64,000 nt of DNA, from positions 1 to 64,000 of the forward strand of contig JASANG010001529.1 of NCBI GenBank assembly GCA_030248215.1, given 5' to 3'. This document shows, piece by piece, positions 1 through 12,487 of this stretch. How positions within the stretch are numbered: the stretch's first letter is position 1; each line of letters begins with the position of its first letter. This stretch comes from Enoplolaimus lenunculus (taxonomy: Eukaryota; Nematoda; Enoplea; Enoplida; Thoracostomopsidae). Under the pieces are notes generated by a model. It worked only from the letters and a program-made list of their open reading frames with translations, was not told the DNA's origin and made no database searches. The position numbers and the translations under genes were made by a program.

Positions 1-87
1 GCATAAGCTAGTTTCTATACTCGGCATTGTGGCTTGATTCTGAGAAAGGTGAATCAAGTGGAATATCTAACATTCGTTCACTGTGGC

Positions 88-450
88 TACTCTCTAAAAG
101 CATAAACTAAAAGTTGACTTAAGTTCAAGCTAATCCAGCAATATTAAACTAACTTTCTAGATTGACTAAACTAACAAGCAGGTTTACGCTTAAACTCATT
201 TACAATTTTACATATTTTCAGTTTAAGCTAAACTTAATGAATTCTTGGATACATATAATTTCTGGGCTGCGCACTTGTCACTTAAACTAAAATAAGTGTA
301 CTTAAACTCGTGTTAAACTTAAAAACACGTAAGTTTACGTAAAACTTATAATTCTACTTTAGTTATAGTCCGTCCAGCCATTTAAGTTTTACTTAAACTA
401 ATGTTCAAGTTGAATTAAGCTATAAATTAAGTTTAAGGTTTTAGAGAGTA
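88..450. mobile_element. MITE family I, copy 1
   Basis: Ends are TACTCTCTAAAA and its inverse TTTTAGAGAGTA, with TA at both outer edges, as for Tc1/mariner-type target sites. The interior is rich in TTTAAGTTTA-like words. The same sequence occurs in the opposite orientation at 16971-17327. Confidence 0.75.
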
Positions 451-2060
451 GCCAATTCGCTAAAGGTCCTCTTTATCAACAAGTGTAACATATAAGTTTC
501 AGTATTACGGCGGTCTGCAACGACTATATTTTGAGCCATAAGTAAGCTGTGTTTCCTATGCTTTGTCTCTTAGGCTCGTAATTCGATAAAGCATTCAGGG
601 AACTGAAGATCATTTCAAAACATACACTATAGAAGTAACGGCTGTATTAGGTTAACAAGAGTCAGTCGGTGTTTGTTTAAAAATGGTCCAACTTATATAT
701 TGTGTATATTTCAGCTTCTCAAGAACACTTGTAATCATTTCAGGTTGAAATTTGAATTTTGATAACATTTGAGTTTAATCGGTCCCAAGGTCAGTTTGGC
801 AAGCTACGTCCAAGTTGGAACAAGATCATTAAACTGGGTGTAAGCGTTTGAGACCCCGGCCTATGTATATAGGTCAAGACCCGACCATTTTTCGCTGGAG
901 TTAGGTTTAAACTTTAGATTAATTTTTTTTGCTTACGCTTAGGAATATATGCTTATACCTTATGCACTCTTACCGGCCGTCATCTATACATTGGCCGAGC
1001 CCCGTAATATTTATGAGTTCAACTGCATTGGCCTTTTGAATGGCTCGTCTTTATGTGGGTGGCTGAATTAAATACAGAGATTAATTTCCGCTCCTACATG
1101 CCGCATCATCCTGAACTCACGTCAAATGGCAACATTGTGGCTGGACCCCATTTATAATTCAAGATCCTTATGCAAAGCGATCTCTACTAATTGTTTTTCC
1201 ATTCAAATCAGACCAATTTGTACCATACACGGGACGTTTTGTACCAACGGCAGATCCAGAAATTGCTGAGCGGGGATGGATGATCTGGCAAAAGTTAAGA
1301 AACTTAGTTTTTGTTTTATGCTATACTTATATGTGCCACTAGCGACGAAAAATTGTAAGGTAGGGACCTTATTATTTCATCACAAATAATTGCTGACGAA
1401 ACGAAACATTACGCCCCACTCAGAATCCGCTAGTGTACCAGACCCTAACCAGGATTCGATTTCGTCAGGGTATAACGTAAACAAGAAACGTTTGCAAGCC
1501 CGAACAGCAACTGAGAAACAGTTACTTAAAGATCTCGTAGGCTAAAATTCTGAATCCTCTAAAAGTGCCTTTTTTTCCGTTCAGTTCGACTAAGAATATC
1601 AAGAATCCGCTGTAGGTATTTGCAAATTGTATAGACAGTGCTATTTAACATATGAGGCAATAAATTTCAAATAATAACCCAGGTAAAAAGTCTTCTAATC
1701 TCAACAATCGACCACGGCAAAAGCCATGTGTCCGTTGTTTTTTTTGGTCGTCGTTAAGAAAATTTCATTATTAGCTATGTAAGCCATCTGTGACACCGAA
1801 ATCGCAAATTGAATGTATAAAACCAGCCGTATTTGTCATTGGTAAATTAGGGAGATTTATTCTGTTGGTTGGTAGCATGCATTTAGTGTTCAGATTTAGG
1901 CGTAGGTTTAGGATTAACGATTGGCGTATTTTTTGTTGTTTGGATTATTCGATCGATACTAATTTATAATCAAGCTTTGCGCTAGTTTTTTGGTTAATCC
2001 TTTCGCTCATAGAGTATACTATGAGCAACTAAATACAATAATGTATGAGCAATACACACA
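451..2060. other. No gene seen; one family B element inside
   Basis: AT-rich sequence with stops in all frames. Apart from the family B copy at 1246-1437 I see nothing I can name. Confidence 0.5.
1246..1437. mobile_element. MITE family B, degenerate copy
   Basis: Opens near CGGCAGATCCAGAAATT and closes with GAATCCGCTAG, matching the GGCGGATCCAG type of ends. It contains one copy of the unit AAAATTGTAAGGTAGGGACC that is tandemly amplified at 62264-62490. Confidence 0.55.
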
Positions 2061-2063
2061 CTG

Positions 2064-2272
2064 TGAGCAGTGTTTAACATTTATAACTTATATGCGCAGT
2101 GTTGAATCTCCACAAGACGTGAGAGCCTACTCGGGCTCGAGCGTCAAGCTCCTATAGCTCAGTGGTCATCGTAAACGCCTCCCACCCGTGAGACTGGGGT
2201 TCGAATCTCATCTTGAAATTACACCTCATATGAAATTGCAAATATTCATGTGAGAAAGGGATAATATAAACA
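2064..2272 (+). mobile_element. tRNA-headed SINE, copy 1
   Basis: Pol III type promoter: A box TAGCTCAGTGG at about 2155 and B box GGGTTCGAATC at about 2197. The flanks (CACAAGACGTGAGAGCC before, AATATTCATGTGAGAAAGGG after) are shared with 11535-11735. The anticodon arm does not fold as a functional tRNA. Confidence 0.7.
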
Positions 2273-3466
2273 GGTTTTTTGATAAATTTTAAACTTTTAT
2301 AAAATGTTTTAAATCTTCGGTTTCGTATTCGAGGTACAGATTTGAGGTTCACATACGCATAAACAGTTAGACGATTGATATATACTAAATATTACACTTT
2401 TATGATATGAGCTATTTATACATTTGTAATGTACTAAAACTTCAAAGAGTGTAGTTGGGAAAATTTAAATCGATAGCTCAGCTGGCCCATATTACGATAA
2501 AGGCTGTCCCATTGTCTCGGGAGAGCAATATACCGGGAGTGCAAACATATGCCCTTCTGTTTAACATATGCGCAGCCAAATATGTATAATATAAATGTCA
2601 TTGCCCAAGCCATAATTCAGCCCAATTCTGAATTTGGTTAGTCCAAAGCGGAATTACGACTTGAGGTAGCCCAACGGGGAATCATATCTGGTAAAGATGT
2701 GTGTTTTCTGAGTGGTTACGTTACAGTGGCAAATTAGCTTAGTAAAACAAACTTCTTCGTAACCAACAGGCACTTAACGATTACTTAGCCAATCAGAAAA
2801 GAGTATGCGTATCAGCTAATCACATTTAAGTAACATTAAGGTAAGTAACCAATGACAAGGTGTGCACTAAACACCCACAAGAGTTGGGCGCCCTATTGGG
2901 CATTGGGAGCGCTTCCGCCGACACTGGGCATGTCAGAGGTGAAATTGTCAATGTAGAATGCTGTTTGTCTAAAACTTTCAATCTTGTCAGTACCCGATAA
3001 CCAATTTTCGGGCGATTGACGGATTGCTGTACTTTTGACCTATTTACTTGGTTTCTGGTCTAAAAATCTTGCCCGCGTTTGTCCTAAAATCTTAGCTGGG
3101 CCCTATTAGCTGGAGTCGATTTTGGATACCCGTCGGCCGGCATCTGTGAACATTTCCTCCATATTGACTATTGAAACTGGTCGGTTTTGTAAACAAACAA
3201 ATACAAAATCACCGTGAGAAAAATTGTATGCAGTCCTGTAGTCTTTGACAGGTATTAGGCTATGGTTCGGTGTGAAAATTACGACCCACATATAAACCAG
3301 TTATTTTATTTGAAACGTGACCTGGGAAACATTTAAGCCGCTCTATTAACATAGCTTTTGGCCGTAACTACAGACTAATTTCTACTGGTATCTATAACAG
3401 TAATTGATTCGAACAAGGAACAGCGTTCGAATTATCAAAGAGTAAACTCTATAAACTTTAAATTAG
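2273..3466. other. No feature recognised
   Basis: No gene-like frame and no repeat I can match to another place in the window, apart from scattered AAGTAACC words near 2830-2850. Confidence 0.5.
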
Positions 3467-3632
3467 TCCCGGGCCCGCCGTAGCAACGGGGGAGGGGGCT
3501 CAGCTTCCTCCCCGGAAAAATACTGGTCCTCCTAGAAAATTTTCAATCCCTCTTGTAAGTCATTAAAACCCTTGTATGCCTTTCCTGAAAATTTTTAAAC
3601 ACCTCCTAGTAAAGTGAGCTGGCTACGGGCCT
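3467..3632. mobile_element. MITE family A copy
   Basis: Runs from GGGCCCGCCGTAGC to GAGCTGGCTACGGGCC. The interior has the family words TTTTCAA.CTTGTAAGTCA and CTTGTATGCC. The ends are inverted repeats. Confidence 0.7.
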
Positions 3633-4156
3633 GATTAGCCCAGCTTATGACGGTATCTCAGGCAGAGGTGTAAATGTTTCTCACTCTAAAGTACGGAGTA
3701 GGTCTATTAGCGCTGAGATTGAATTGTTTTCGTTCTAATATTCCCTCTCCCTACCAGGCTACCAGACAAAGAAAGCGTTGTACACAGCAAGTAAAAATTT
3801 AAATGTCGCATTCCTAAAGTTTCCCTAAACCGATTAAATGTTTACTTTTATAGTTTTTCTCAGATACGAGCGTACAAAAATGCTAAACCTAAGCTTAATT
3901 CCTAAACCGATGTTTACCGCTAGGTTTGCCGGGTCCAACTTTATACGGTATAGACAAAAAAGTACCTACACGATAACATGAAAGCTTGCATATAAACCGG
4001 TATGAAGAATAGCCAATATTGCCGTCTATGATCAATCTAAGAAGAATGCTGTTGTACGTAAACCTTAGCATGTACGCATTTGTTTTCAGTTTGTTTTTAC
4101 CCGTAAGGTTTTTTAGTATTTTCTGTGGTTCGTAGCAGCCTCTATATGGCACAGCC

Positions 4157-4322
4157 AGGCCCGTAGCCAGGCCTCCTTGCTGGGGGGATGAAAATTTTTC
4201 AGGAGGGGCATACATGGGTTTTCGATGACGTACAAGCAAGGTTCCAAATTTTCTAAAAGGGAACCCAAAATTTTTCCAGGGAGGCTGAGCCCGCTTGCCG
4301 TTTCCTTAACTACGGGTCCGGC
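4157..4322. mobile_element. MITE family A copy, opposite orientation
   Basis: GGCCCGTAGCCAGG at the left, then TTTTTCAGGAGGGGCATACA and TTTTCGATGACGTACAAGCA, closing near CTACGGGTCC. Confidence 0.75.
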
Positions 4323-4875
4323 TGCAGCGCTCAAACATAGATGTTTTTTCATATTCCTAAGTGATTTAGACTATGTATTGGGGCTGTAGTTGCTCAAAAG
4401 AGCCTATATATACTATTAAGTAGGTAAATATCTAATTGCATAATTCATATGGATGACGTAGTTGGAGGTTAAGCTGCGTCGAATCCAGAAATTTCTAACA
4501 GGGGGCGGGCTGGCAAAAGTTATGAAATGCAATTTTTACTCACAATGTTTAAAATTTTGCTCGCTTTTATTATTTTTATAAAATGTTTACTCAGCCGGGT
4601 TAACGTATATATCTCAAATGCATTATAGGAAAATAAAGCTTGTTTTGTACTTACATTTCTAACCCATTCTCGCATGAACATTTTCTATTTCGTCTGAAAT
4701 CTAATTTTAAGCCAGCATTCATATCGCAGCCTCGACACTAATGGAAAGCGTTTACCGTCACCACTCAGCTATAGGAGCTTGCCGCTTGTGCTCGAGAGGG
4801 TTCTCACGTTTTATGGTCCCCAACGTTGTGCAGTATTTCAGTTACACATATTGCGTTGAGTTGCTCATACTCAAC

Positions 4876-5291
4876 TCAATGTGTGAGAAACGGTTAAATA
4901 TCGGTTTTTTGTTTACGTTATTTTGATCACTATCCATTTCCGTTATTTTTACCATTCGTTTTTACGATCCGATTCCGATTCCGATTGCACAATCAATCGG
5001 AATCGGAATTTTGCATTTCTAATTTTATCATACTTTGGTTGCATAAAAATTCTCTCGATCTCAACATCTAAACATACAAAACTACCGTTTTATTTTGAAA
5101 ATAACAATAATTGATTGTTGTTTAGCTTTATAGAAGCAACAGCAATGCCAATATGTTGATGCGACGTATTTAAAAATTGTTGTCAGCTAACAGATACCCT
5201 ATATTAATATATTCGTTAATACGTATCGTCACAAAATTTTTAGTTTTGATTCCGATTTCGGTATAATCCAGTTCCGTTTTTCACCCTGCTC
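4876..5291. mobile_element. hAT-like MITE with ATTCCG repeats
   Basis: The right end CGTTTTTCACCCTG inverts the left GTGTGAGAAACGG. The interior has runs of GATTCCGATTCCG and its inverse. The flanks CTCAACTC and CTCCACAT agree at 6 of 8 bases, a possible decayed 8-bp duplication. Related in style to family L. Confidence 0.45.
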
Positions 5292-5396
5292 CACATGCTA
5301 AGTGATGAAAATTGATTAACACACTATATATTTCAAGTATTTGGGTGCCCCCCACAAACAAAAATGCTGGCTACATCAATGACTGCACCCCCAAGC

Positions 5397-5540
5397 CTGT
5401 AACTAGATCACCATGATAGGGATGCCAAACATTTTTCAAGAGGGGCATACAAAGGGATTTACAAAAGGTTGAAAACTTTCTAGTGGGGCCAAAATTCTTC
5501 CAGGGGGGCTGAGCAATTGGTTACGGGCACGACACCCCTA
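5397..5540. mobile_element. MITE family A, degenerate copy
   Basis: Has the core words TTTTTCAAGAGGGGCATACA and CAGGGGGGCTGAGC. The left end has decayed to CTGTAACTAGATCACC. Confidence 0.6.
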
Positions 5541-5941
5541 CCCCTGAACGCAACGACAAAACGTTTAGCTAACAACCCGACTTGTGCGGGCATCTGTGAA
5601 TATGCTCTTTAGCAAATTGCATACAATTTCTGCATAAAACAAGATCGCAGCAAACAGTGCAAAAACTGCACAAATTTTACCGTTTTTTCCACTTTAAAAC
5701 GAAAATTAGTGATTGAAAATTGCCTTTTACTTAAAATAGAATTGAAATTTGTTTCCTTTCTTATTTCTCGCAATTTCAAAAACCGTTTTTGGGGGATTCC
5801 ATTAGCTTTTATTTTAGCAGTTTTCGTTTTCAGCAGCAGTTTGAAATCTTGTCACTGGGCTTATTCAAAGCTAAACAGAGGTCAACAGGAAAATGGCTTA
5901 AAGTCTGCGTTCGAAGCTCGAAGTAAAGTAGTTCTTAGGTC

Positions 5942-6146
5942 GGGCCCGTAGCCAGAGGAGAATATTAAGTGATAAAACGTCTAGCAAAAGTAACATTTTT
6001 TGGAAAAGAAGGCCAGGTGGGCTCAGCCTTCCCTGGATGAACTCTTATAGAAAATTGTCAACCTTGTTTGTAAGTCATCGTAAATGTATGTCCTTCCTAA
6101 ATAATTTTTAGCCCCCATAGCAAGGTGAGCTGGCTACGGGCCTGTT
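5942..6146. mobile_element. MITE family A copy
   Basis: Opens GGGCCCGTAGCCAG and closes GAGCTGGCTACGGGCC. The interior resembles the 3467 copy but with some 40 extra bases near the left end. Confidence 0.7.
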
Positions 6147-6282
6147 TCAGGTTACTCTAATATCAGTATACAAAGTTTCCATAGGCTAAGTCAAAAGCTG
6201 GCTTTTTGACCACCCATATCCGCCGGATATTTGAGGATACGTTAATACCGCGTAGCTCTGCGGTGTTGGAAATTTTGCGATG

Positions 6283-6966
6283 TAATGCGGGGTTCACGTT
6301 ATAACCGGGTTAGCTTGGGACACGTTTTGTCCCAATTAGCCTATTGGTTACATTTTGTCTGCTAATAGATCACACATCATATTCAAAAAGTCGTATTTGT
6401 CTGTTATCATCATGTGTGGGTCACCATTTGCATTCAATATATGATATTCGACGTATATATTGTCAGCGAATATCATATGATATATTTTCAAATGTCTGCA
6501 TACTTGAGGTATCATACCGAAATTGTCCTGTTGAATATCACATGATACTAGAATTTGACATTTGAATTTTTTAATTATGACACTGTTTTTCTAATCGATT
6601 TTGGGTCGGAAATGGCTGTGCAAACGTGTATTTGGTAATTTAGGCACATCTGCATTTCTGCCGTCCGACTTTCCATCAATTTATTAGCACCCGAAGATTA
6701 CACTGTCTCGCTGAATATCATATGATATTCGTTGTAATTATGGAGTATCATATGATATTCGCATAAATGTCCCTTAGTATCACGTGACATACCGACTCTT
6801 GTACACAGTGATCTTCTGACAGCGGTGGCTTGTAAGTTAATGTCATATGACATTCGAATTTTGTCTGTTAACTCGATATGAGCGCTCAAATTTTAACGTT
6901 GACGTCGAATCAACATGGGACAAACCGTGTCCCGCCTGCCCTGCTTATAACGTGAATCTCGCATAA
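6283..6966. mobile_element. Family E element with CATATG palindrome cluster
   Basis: Inverted ends ATGCGGGGTTCACGTTATAA and TTATAACGTGAATCTCGCAT, followed inward by GGGACACGTTTTGTCCC and GGGACAAACCGTGTCCC. Inside are seven variants of the palindrome GAATATCATATGATATTC (about 6436, 6467, 6532, 6713, 6743, 6774, 6837). No coding capacity. Half of a second copy lies inside a family D element near 58836-58980. Confidence 0.75.
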
Positions 6967-7124
6967 ATTGTTCATCAGAAAATCACGTTGTGTTTTCTTT
7001 GCATTAAATAATCATAAAACAATGAAATGGTTCCTAGACTATTTTTACAAAACGAAAATATTAATCCGTAGTCGAAAATCCCAAAACTGAACGCATGAGT
7101 CTATGCTGGCCTCCGTCTTCATCA

Positions 7125-7272
7125 AGGCCAGTAGCCAGTTCACCTTACTAAGGGGTTTTAAAATTTTTCAGCACCGGCAGACAAGGATTTTCGACGACTT
7201 ACAAGCAATGTTGAAAATTTTCTTGGATGGAGCCTAAATTCGTTCAAGGAAAGAGCGCCGGGCCCCTCTGAC
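7125..7272. mobile_element. MITE family A, degenerate copy
   Basis: GGCCAGTAGCCAGTTCACC, then TTTTCGACGACTTACAAGCA and TTGAAAATTTTCTTGG. The right end is poorly kept. Confidence 0.55.
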
Positions 7273-7433
7273 TTACACGCGCGGCCTCTAACATAGATGC
7301 CTGTGTTTATATGATAAATATTGGCACTAACCAGTACCGGGTACATCAACAGCGATACAACGGTCGAAAAACGGCTAACCAGGGATAAATGGACAAAGTT
7401 TTTGCCTGGAGATATAAACAATTTTATGCAACT

Positions 7434-7614
7434 GCGTAACCAGGATTTCATTTCGATAGAGGATAACCACGTTTAAAAGTTGTCTGAAGCGAACGTTGGG
7501 AGTGAGATAAAATTTTGACCTCTGCACGTGATGCTAAATCGTGTAAAGTACCTTTACAAAGTCTTTTCAGAAATTCCAGGGAATATATTCCCCTGTCCGC
7601 TGGGGTATACGGCG
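7434..7614. mobile_element. MITE family V copy
   Basis: GCGTAACCAGGATTTCATTT on the left and GGGTATACGGC on the right, as in the copies at 17866-18052 and 40575-40777. Confidence 0.5.
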
Positions 7615-8647
7615 CAGTGTTATATATGTGTGTATATGTATGATAGATTATATTTCAGCCCCGACTATTTTGTTTTGGTTGGATTGATTTGAACTTTTGG
7701 TAGCATCAAAGACCAAGTAGCCAGTTCGATATTTTAGAGGGTGCCAACATACGTTGAAAAGGCACAGGCCGAGATGTATAGTTTGTAAGCAGTTCCAACA
7801 GGTTTTTGGGGACGTAGAGTTTTAGGATTTTGCAGTTTCCGCGGCCGTTCGCTGGTTGCAAGCTTCGGCAGCCAAAGGCGGAGCCAGAAAGGTTTAAATG
7901 TCAACCCTGATTTCGTAATTTTTGTAAAGCGGCGGTTGGATATTACCCTTTAAAATTTTTTAGAGAACGCAGCTGCCCATTCCAAACTCGTGGCTGCGTT
8001 TATGCCTGTAGAACTCTGGGTTTCTGGAAGAGTAGTTCCGAGCAGTTACAGGAGTACTGATCCCACTGTTACAGGAGTACCCTTCTAAATTGGTTAAGTT
8101 TTTAATAACAACGTAAAAAATATGCAAGCTACTGCATATTTCGATTGTAGCCTAACTGACTTTAGCTACATATACCACCACATCAGATTTCGAAAACGTT
8201 ACTGGATTGAAGCCAGGGGCGTATAAATACTTTTGGAGAATACGCATAATATTTGTCAATTTGTGGAAAGACTCGAAAACGTGGGACTTCGTAGGCTTGA
8301 AAATAACCAAAAAAACGGTTTCTCGCTCACCAACAAAAACGTCTTAGACGTTCGTTATCCCATCCCCCCGCAACTGAAAATCTGGCCACACCCCCGGGTT
8401 GATGCCGTGTGTTTTTTGTCCGTGAACTTTAATACTGGTCGGTTAATGACAAAAGGCTTTGTCCGGGTTGCGTTTAGGGTTTTGCAGTTATAAAAGTTGA
8501 TATCGAAATAAATGGTGCACAACGTAAAGTATTGTAGTGGTTTTTTTGGTTGGGTACCCAAAACGCCGCATAATAGGTCAGTGTTTTTCTATCGGGGCAG
8601 CAGGAATTATATATGGTTGGCGTAAGACTTGCTTTCAAAGTTTTTGT

Positions 8648-8894
8648 GCCAATGCATAGAACAGGACCGTAACAGTTGTAGACGCATGTTCTTAAAGCCT
8701 AAGCCTAATGCATAAGCGTAAAAATGAGCTTATACCTAAACGTAAGCGTAAGAATGAGCTTATACCTAAACGTAAGCGTAAGAATGAGCTTATACCTAAG
8801 CCCAAGTCAAAGCGAAAAAAACTAGTCTTACGCTTACGATTGCGCTGTTGTAGTTTCACAGAAAAACGTTCCGCCCCTGATCTTTACATGGGTC
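8648..8894. mobile_element. MITE family D copy with internal 30-bp tandem repeat
   Basis: Left GCCAATGCATAGAACAGG, right CAGAAAAACGTTCCGCCCCTG and TTTACATGGGTC. The interior at 8711-8800 is a 30-bp unit (CGTAAGCGTAAGAATGAGC plus 11 bases) in three copies, built on the family's hexamer motif. Confidence 0.75.
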
Positions 8895-9467
8895 AAAGAT
8901 TACTACGAAATATTGCAGTATAATGTGATCGTAGAGATATGTCTGCAACCATAAATGGGGTTCATGTAGAACAAAACCATGATTATTTAGAAATAATTCG
9001 TTGACAACATTAGTCCAATTCATCCTACGAAGTTCGAAAAGCAGCCCCCCCTCGAAGGCTAAAATTCATGATGTACATTTGAAACGAACGCTTTGCCACT
9101 TTGCTCCATAGCTCGTTTATCAGCTTTGATTTTGCAGTCCACGTTACGTTCACTCGCGAATTAAATCTTCCTTCAAGTTATATTCCGTCTCGAACTGAAA
9201 TCCTGGCACCGCTTCCATATAGGAAAGAGCAACCGTTTTGGACTAATGTGCTCAACTCAGCTCGATTCCTCATATTATTCAGTATTTTTTACCGTGTGAA
9301 TATTTTCCCCACGAATATTGTCTATGACCCGTTCACGATCTGTAACAAAGTTTTCACATCCACCCCGCCCGCCCCGTCCGGTGATAATTGTCAGTTTATT
9401 TTAGATTACACGTTTTTCTACAGGTATTCACTTAACCATAGCGAAGTTAAAACTTATTAAACTTTCG
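8895..9467. other. No gene supported
   Basis: A 119-codon open frame lies at 9101-9460, but it has no recognisable domain, no splice or codon support and no homology that I can see. I leave it uncalled. Confidence 0.4.
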
Positions 9468-9644
9468 GCCAATGTTACTTTAAGGGACGTAACAGTAGAT
9501 TAAGCATATTCCTAAGCCTAAGCCTAAGCGTTGCAAAAAAGTATTCCTAGGCCTAAGCCTAAGCGTAAGCAAAAAATGTAATATAGAATCTAATCCTACA
9601 CTTTTATCCACCAGAAACCTGGACGCCCCTTAAAGTCACATGGG
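9468..9644. mobile_element. MITE family C copy with TTAGGC-like tracts
   Basis: GGCCAATGTTACTTTAAGGG at the left mirrors CCCCTTAAAGTCACATGGG at the right. The interior carries two runs of CCTAAG (inverse of the TTAGGC hexamer). Very close to 17670-17860. Confidence 0.8.
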
Positions 9645-10279
9645 TTAAATTTTTCAATCGGTCTACTAAGGCGGAAGACAGACTATCCGGCTTGGCTATG
9701 ATTTCTGGTGACGAGCTAAGCTCAGGCAGGCAAAGCTCTCTTTAAACAGCTGCTATAATATTTTACAGATCAATTTGTTTTTTATGGTTTTGTTCTTTTT
9801 AGTACAATTACATTTTTTATTTTAAAGCAAAATTCTGTCTTTTATGTAGTTCTGTGAAAAGTTTCAGGGGTCCGCATTACTTAAGTACCCTGGTGAAGAT
9901 AAAATCCAGGTTGCCGGGCCCAATTCAATAACCGGGGTTGGTCTATTTTCAGTTAGTTTGGAGGAAGGCGATGAACAGTTGTGAGGGTGCAAACTAGCTC
10001 TTGTGAACCCTAAAACAACATGTATATATGCTAATCAAAGTTGTCGTTTGATATATGTGCTGGTTTAGAAGCTAATATTAAAATAGTGCCAGATTATTTA
10101 GACAGAAAACAGGTTCTATTGTATAGGTGCAGAACTAACCAATTAACTATATTGAAACGAAGAAAAGTTCTACTTTTTTCTCGACATCTGTTGGCTAAAT
10201 TTAGGCTCGTGTCATTTCACGGTGAAATATCGCTTTTAAAGCACAATATAGCGGTTACTGTGTGTACGTGTTAGACGCA

Positions 10280-10460
10280 TATACGACAATTAGTCGACCG
10301 ATAACTTGTCGTTCAACTGTGTCCTAAAGCCTTCGAATAAATCTAAGCATAATCATAAGCGTAATTGTAAGCTTAAGCCTAAGCATAATGATGGACGACG
10401 AATGGTTTGGTCGATGAAATTTCGGATTACAAGTTGTCGGTCGACTAATTATCGTGATAC
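10280..10460. mobile_element. MITE family F copy
   Basis: ACGACAATTAGTCGACC at the left, GGTCGACTAATTATCGTG at the right. The interior AAATCTAAGCATAATCATAA is shared with 26453-26635 and 34060-34225. Confidence 0.75.
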
Positions 10461-11534
10461 CGTGTGGGACTGCAGGTGCAAGGGCCGGAGCAGCCACCCC
10501 ATACCCCCAATTGGGGGCCCGCTCCCCTAAAGCGGCCCCGACAATAACCGGATAAAACAAAAACCGCCGAAGTTTTAAAACGCGTCTGGCTTCTCGCTCG
10601 CATCGCTCGTGAGTTTGGAGGCCCCCACATTGGAGTTTGGCGGCACCCCCTCTGTCTGCTGCGGCATTAGCAAGTACATGATAAAAGTCTCGTTACGTGA
10701 CAATCAGATCCGGACCAGCGGCGGATCCAAATATTGCTAATGAAAAAGGCTGTTCGACATATAGTAGTGAAAATTTCGAGCGAGAGCCAAGTCAAATGCA
10801 ATTTTAGTGCTAAAACATTAAACAAAATTTTGGTTTTCACTCCAATCAGGGGACCCTAGCACGGGACGACCCGCCTGTGTTTGATACGCCAGTGACAGAA
10901 ATCTACCAAAAAAATTTGGTTCTGATCGCTGCTGGGGCCTGGGTCTAAGGTGGCGTTCCCTTGGAGTCACCAGTGATCCGTGATCCGGCCTGTATATATT
11001 ACTTTAAGCAAGGCCTAATAGCGGATCCAGATATATCTGACATAGGTCGTTCAATGTATTGTCGTGAGTGAACAACCCTTACGAGCGGATCGAAGCGAAC
11101 AAGAAGCAAAACGCAATTTGAACACTAACACTTAATCCAACATTTTGGTTTTCGTCAGTCCGGCGGGATTGTATCTCATCTCTGTTTGGCTGCCTAAACA
11201 GCGCTGAAACCTGGATGTCCCTTAGATTCGCCCGTGCCAGTTACTTTGCATACTGCTTCGTTCGTGCAATTTCATAGATAGCAAATTTATAGTTGCCTAC
11301 TTTGTCCCTACACCTGCCCGACCCATTCCGACGCCCATCAAACAGCTTAATCGAATTTTACAAAAATAAATTTTCAGCGCAATGCTGGAATTTCGGTAGA
11401 TGGGTTTTGTTCTCGAAATTTATTCGCAATTGCAAAAAAGTCTGTCAGCTTGAAATTAATAACATTTTTCATACTTTTTGAGTTGCCTATAGGCAACTCA
11501 GCGCAATGTATATACGTTAAATAATATATATCGC
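10461..11534. other. Decayed GC-rich repeats, no gene
   Basis: 10475-10680 (GGGGGCCCGCTCCCC, GAGGCCCCCACAT) resembles 57505-57680 and looks like a family B relative. GCGGATCCA words at 10731 and 11023 suggest further decayed B copies. Confidence 0.4.
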
Positions 11535-11735
11535 ATAGTGTTTAACAATTGCAACACGTATACATAGTACTAAATCACCACAAGACGTGAGAGCCCCCTC
11601 GGGCTCGAGCGTCAAGCTCCTATAGCTGAGTGGTGATGGTATACGCCTCCCACTCCTGTCACCGGAGTTCGAATCCTGGCATTAAAGGAGGTCTCAGGGG
11701 AAATAGAAAATATTCATGTGAGAAAGGGTTAATAG
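11535..11735 (+). mobile_element. tRNA-headed SINE, copy 2
   Basis: Shares CACAAGACGTGAGAGCC, GGGCTCGAGCGTCAAGCTCC and AATATTCATGTGAGAAAGGG with the copy at 2064. B box GGAGTTCGAATCC at about 11664. CTCCT at 11617 pairs with AGGAG at 11686. Confidence 0.7.
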
Positions 11736-12318
11736 ACTCACGATGGGGGAACTGTTCAAATATGCTTAGGACCGACAGCAATACGCAACCCTGAGAATAC
11801 ACACACACAGTGTGTATGCAATATTACGTTTATTGCAAATGTGCAATTATGCAGCAACAGTAGCGTTCTTGGATTGCATACGGTAACCATCGAAGATAAG
11901 ACTGAAAAAATTGGTTCCTATGATAGAATTAGCAACTGGTTAGCTATAATTCCATACTGCAATATCGTTACCCGAACAGTAATGAATTTATATTTGAGGC
12001 CGCCCCACCCCGCTGGCTTTCGCTTGAGACGGTCCAGTGAAGTTAAGTTGCAAAAAAATCACTGCTGTGGTAGAGATATTCGTAGTATGTTTTCGAGTTG
12101 TGATTGAAAGTTTAAAAAATAATTTTTTTAATTTCTAAAACAAGTTTGTTTCTATTGCTGTAAAAATATACAGCTGACAGAGGAGACGAGAGAGAGATAT
12201 CCCACTGAGAGGATTTTTTGATAAATTTTACACTATTAATGTGCTTAATTAGCGGCGCCGGCCGGATCCAGGATTTCTCAGTGTCCGAAGGAAACAACCA
12301 ATAAGCGTTGATTGTACT

Positions 12319-12487
12319 GGGCCTGTATCCAGGTGGGGGCAGGGTTCTGACTCAGCCCCCCCCCTGAAAAAATCTTGGCTGCCCCCTAGAAAATTTTCAA
12401 CCTTGGCCGTATAAGTCACTGAAAAGCCTTGTATGCCTCTCCTGAAATTTTTTTAAACACCTAGTAAGGTGCGCTGGCGACGGGTCT
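12319..12487. mobile_element. MITE family A copy
   Basis: GGGCCTGTATCCAGG to GCGCTGGCGACGGGTC, with the interior words TTTTCAACCTTGGCC and CTTGTATGCC. Confidence 0.65.

Noticed and set aside
9101-9460. 119-codon open frame on the + strand
   Set aside because: No recognisable domain, no repeat of it elsewhere and a composition like its flanks.
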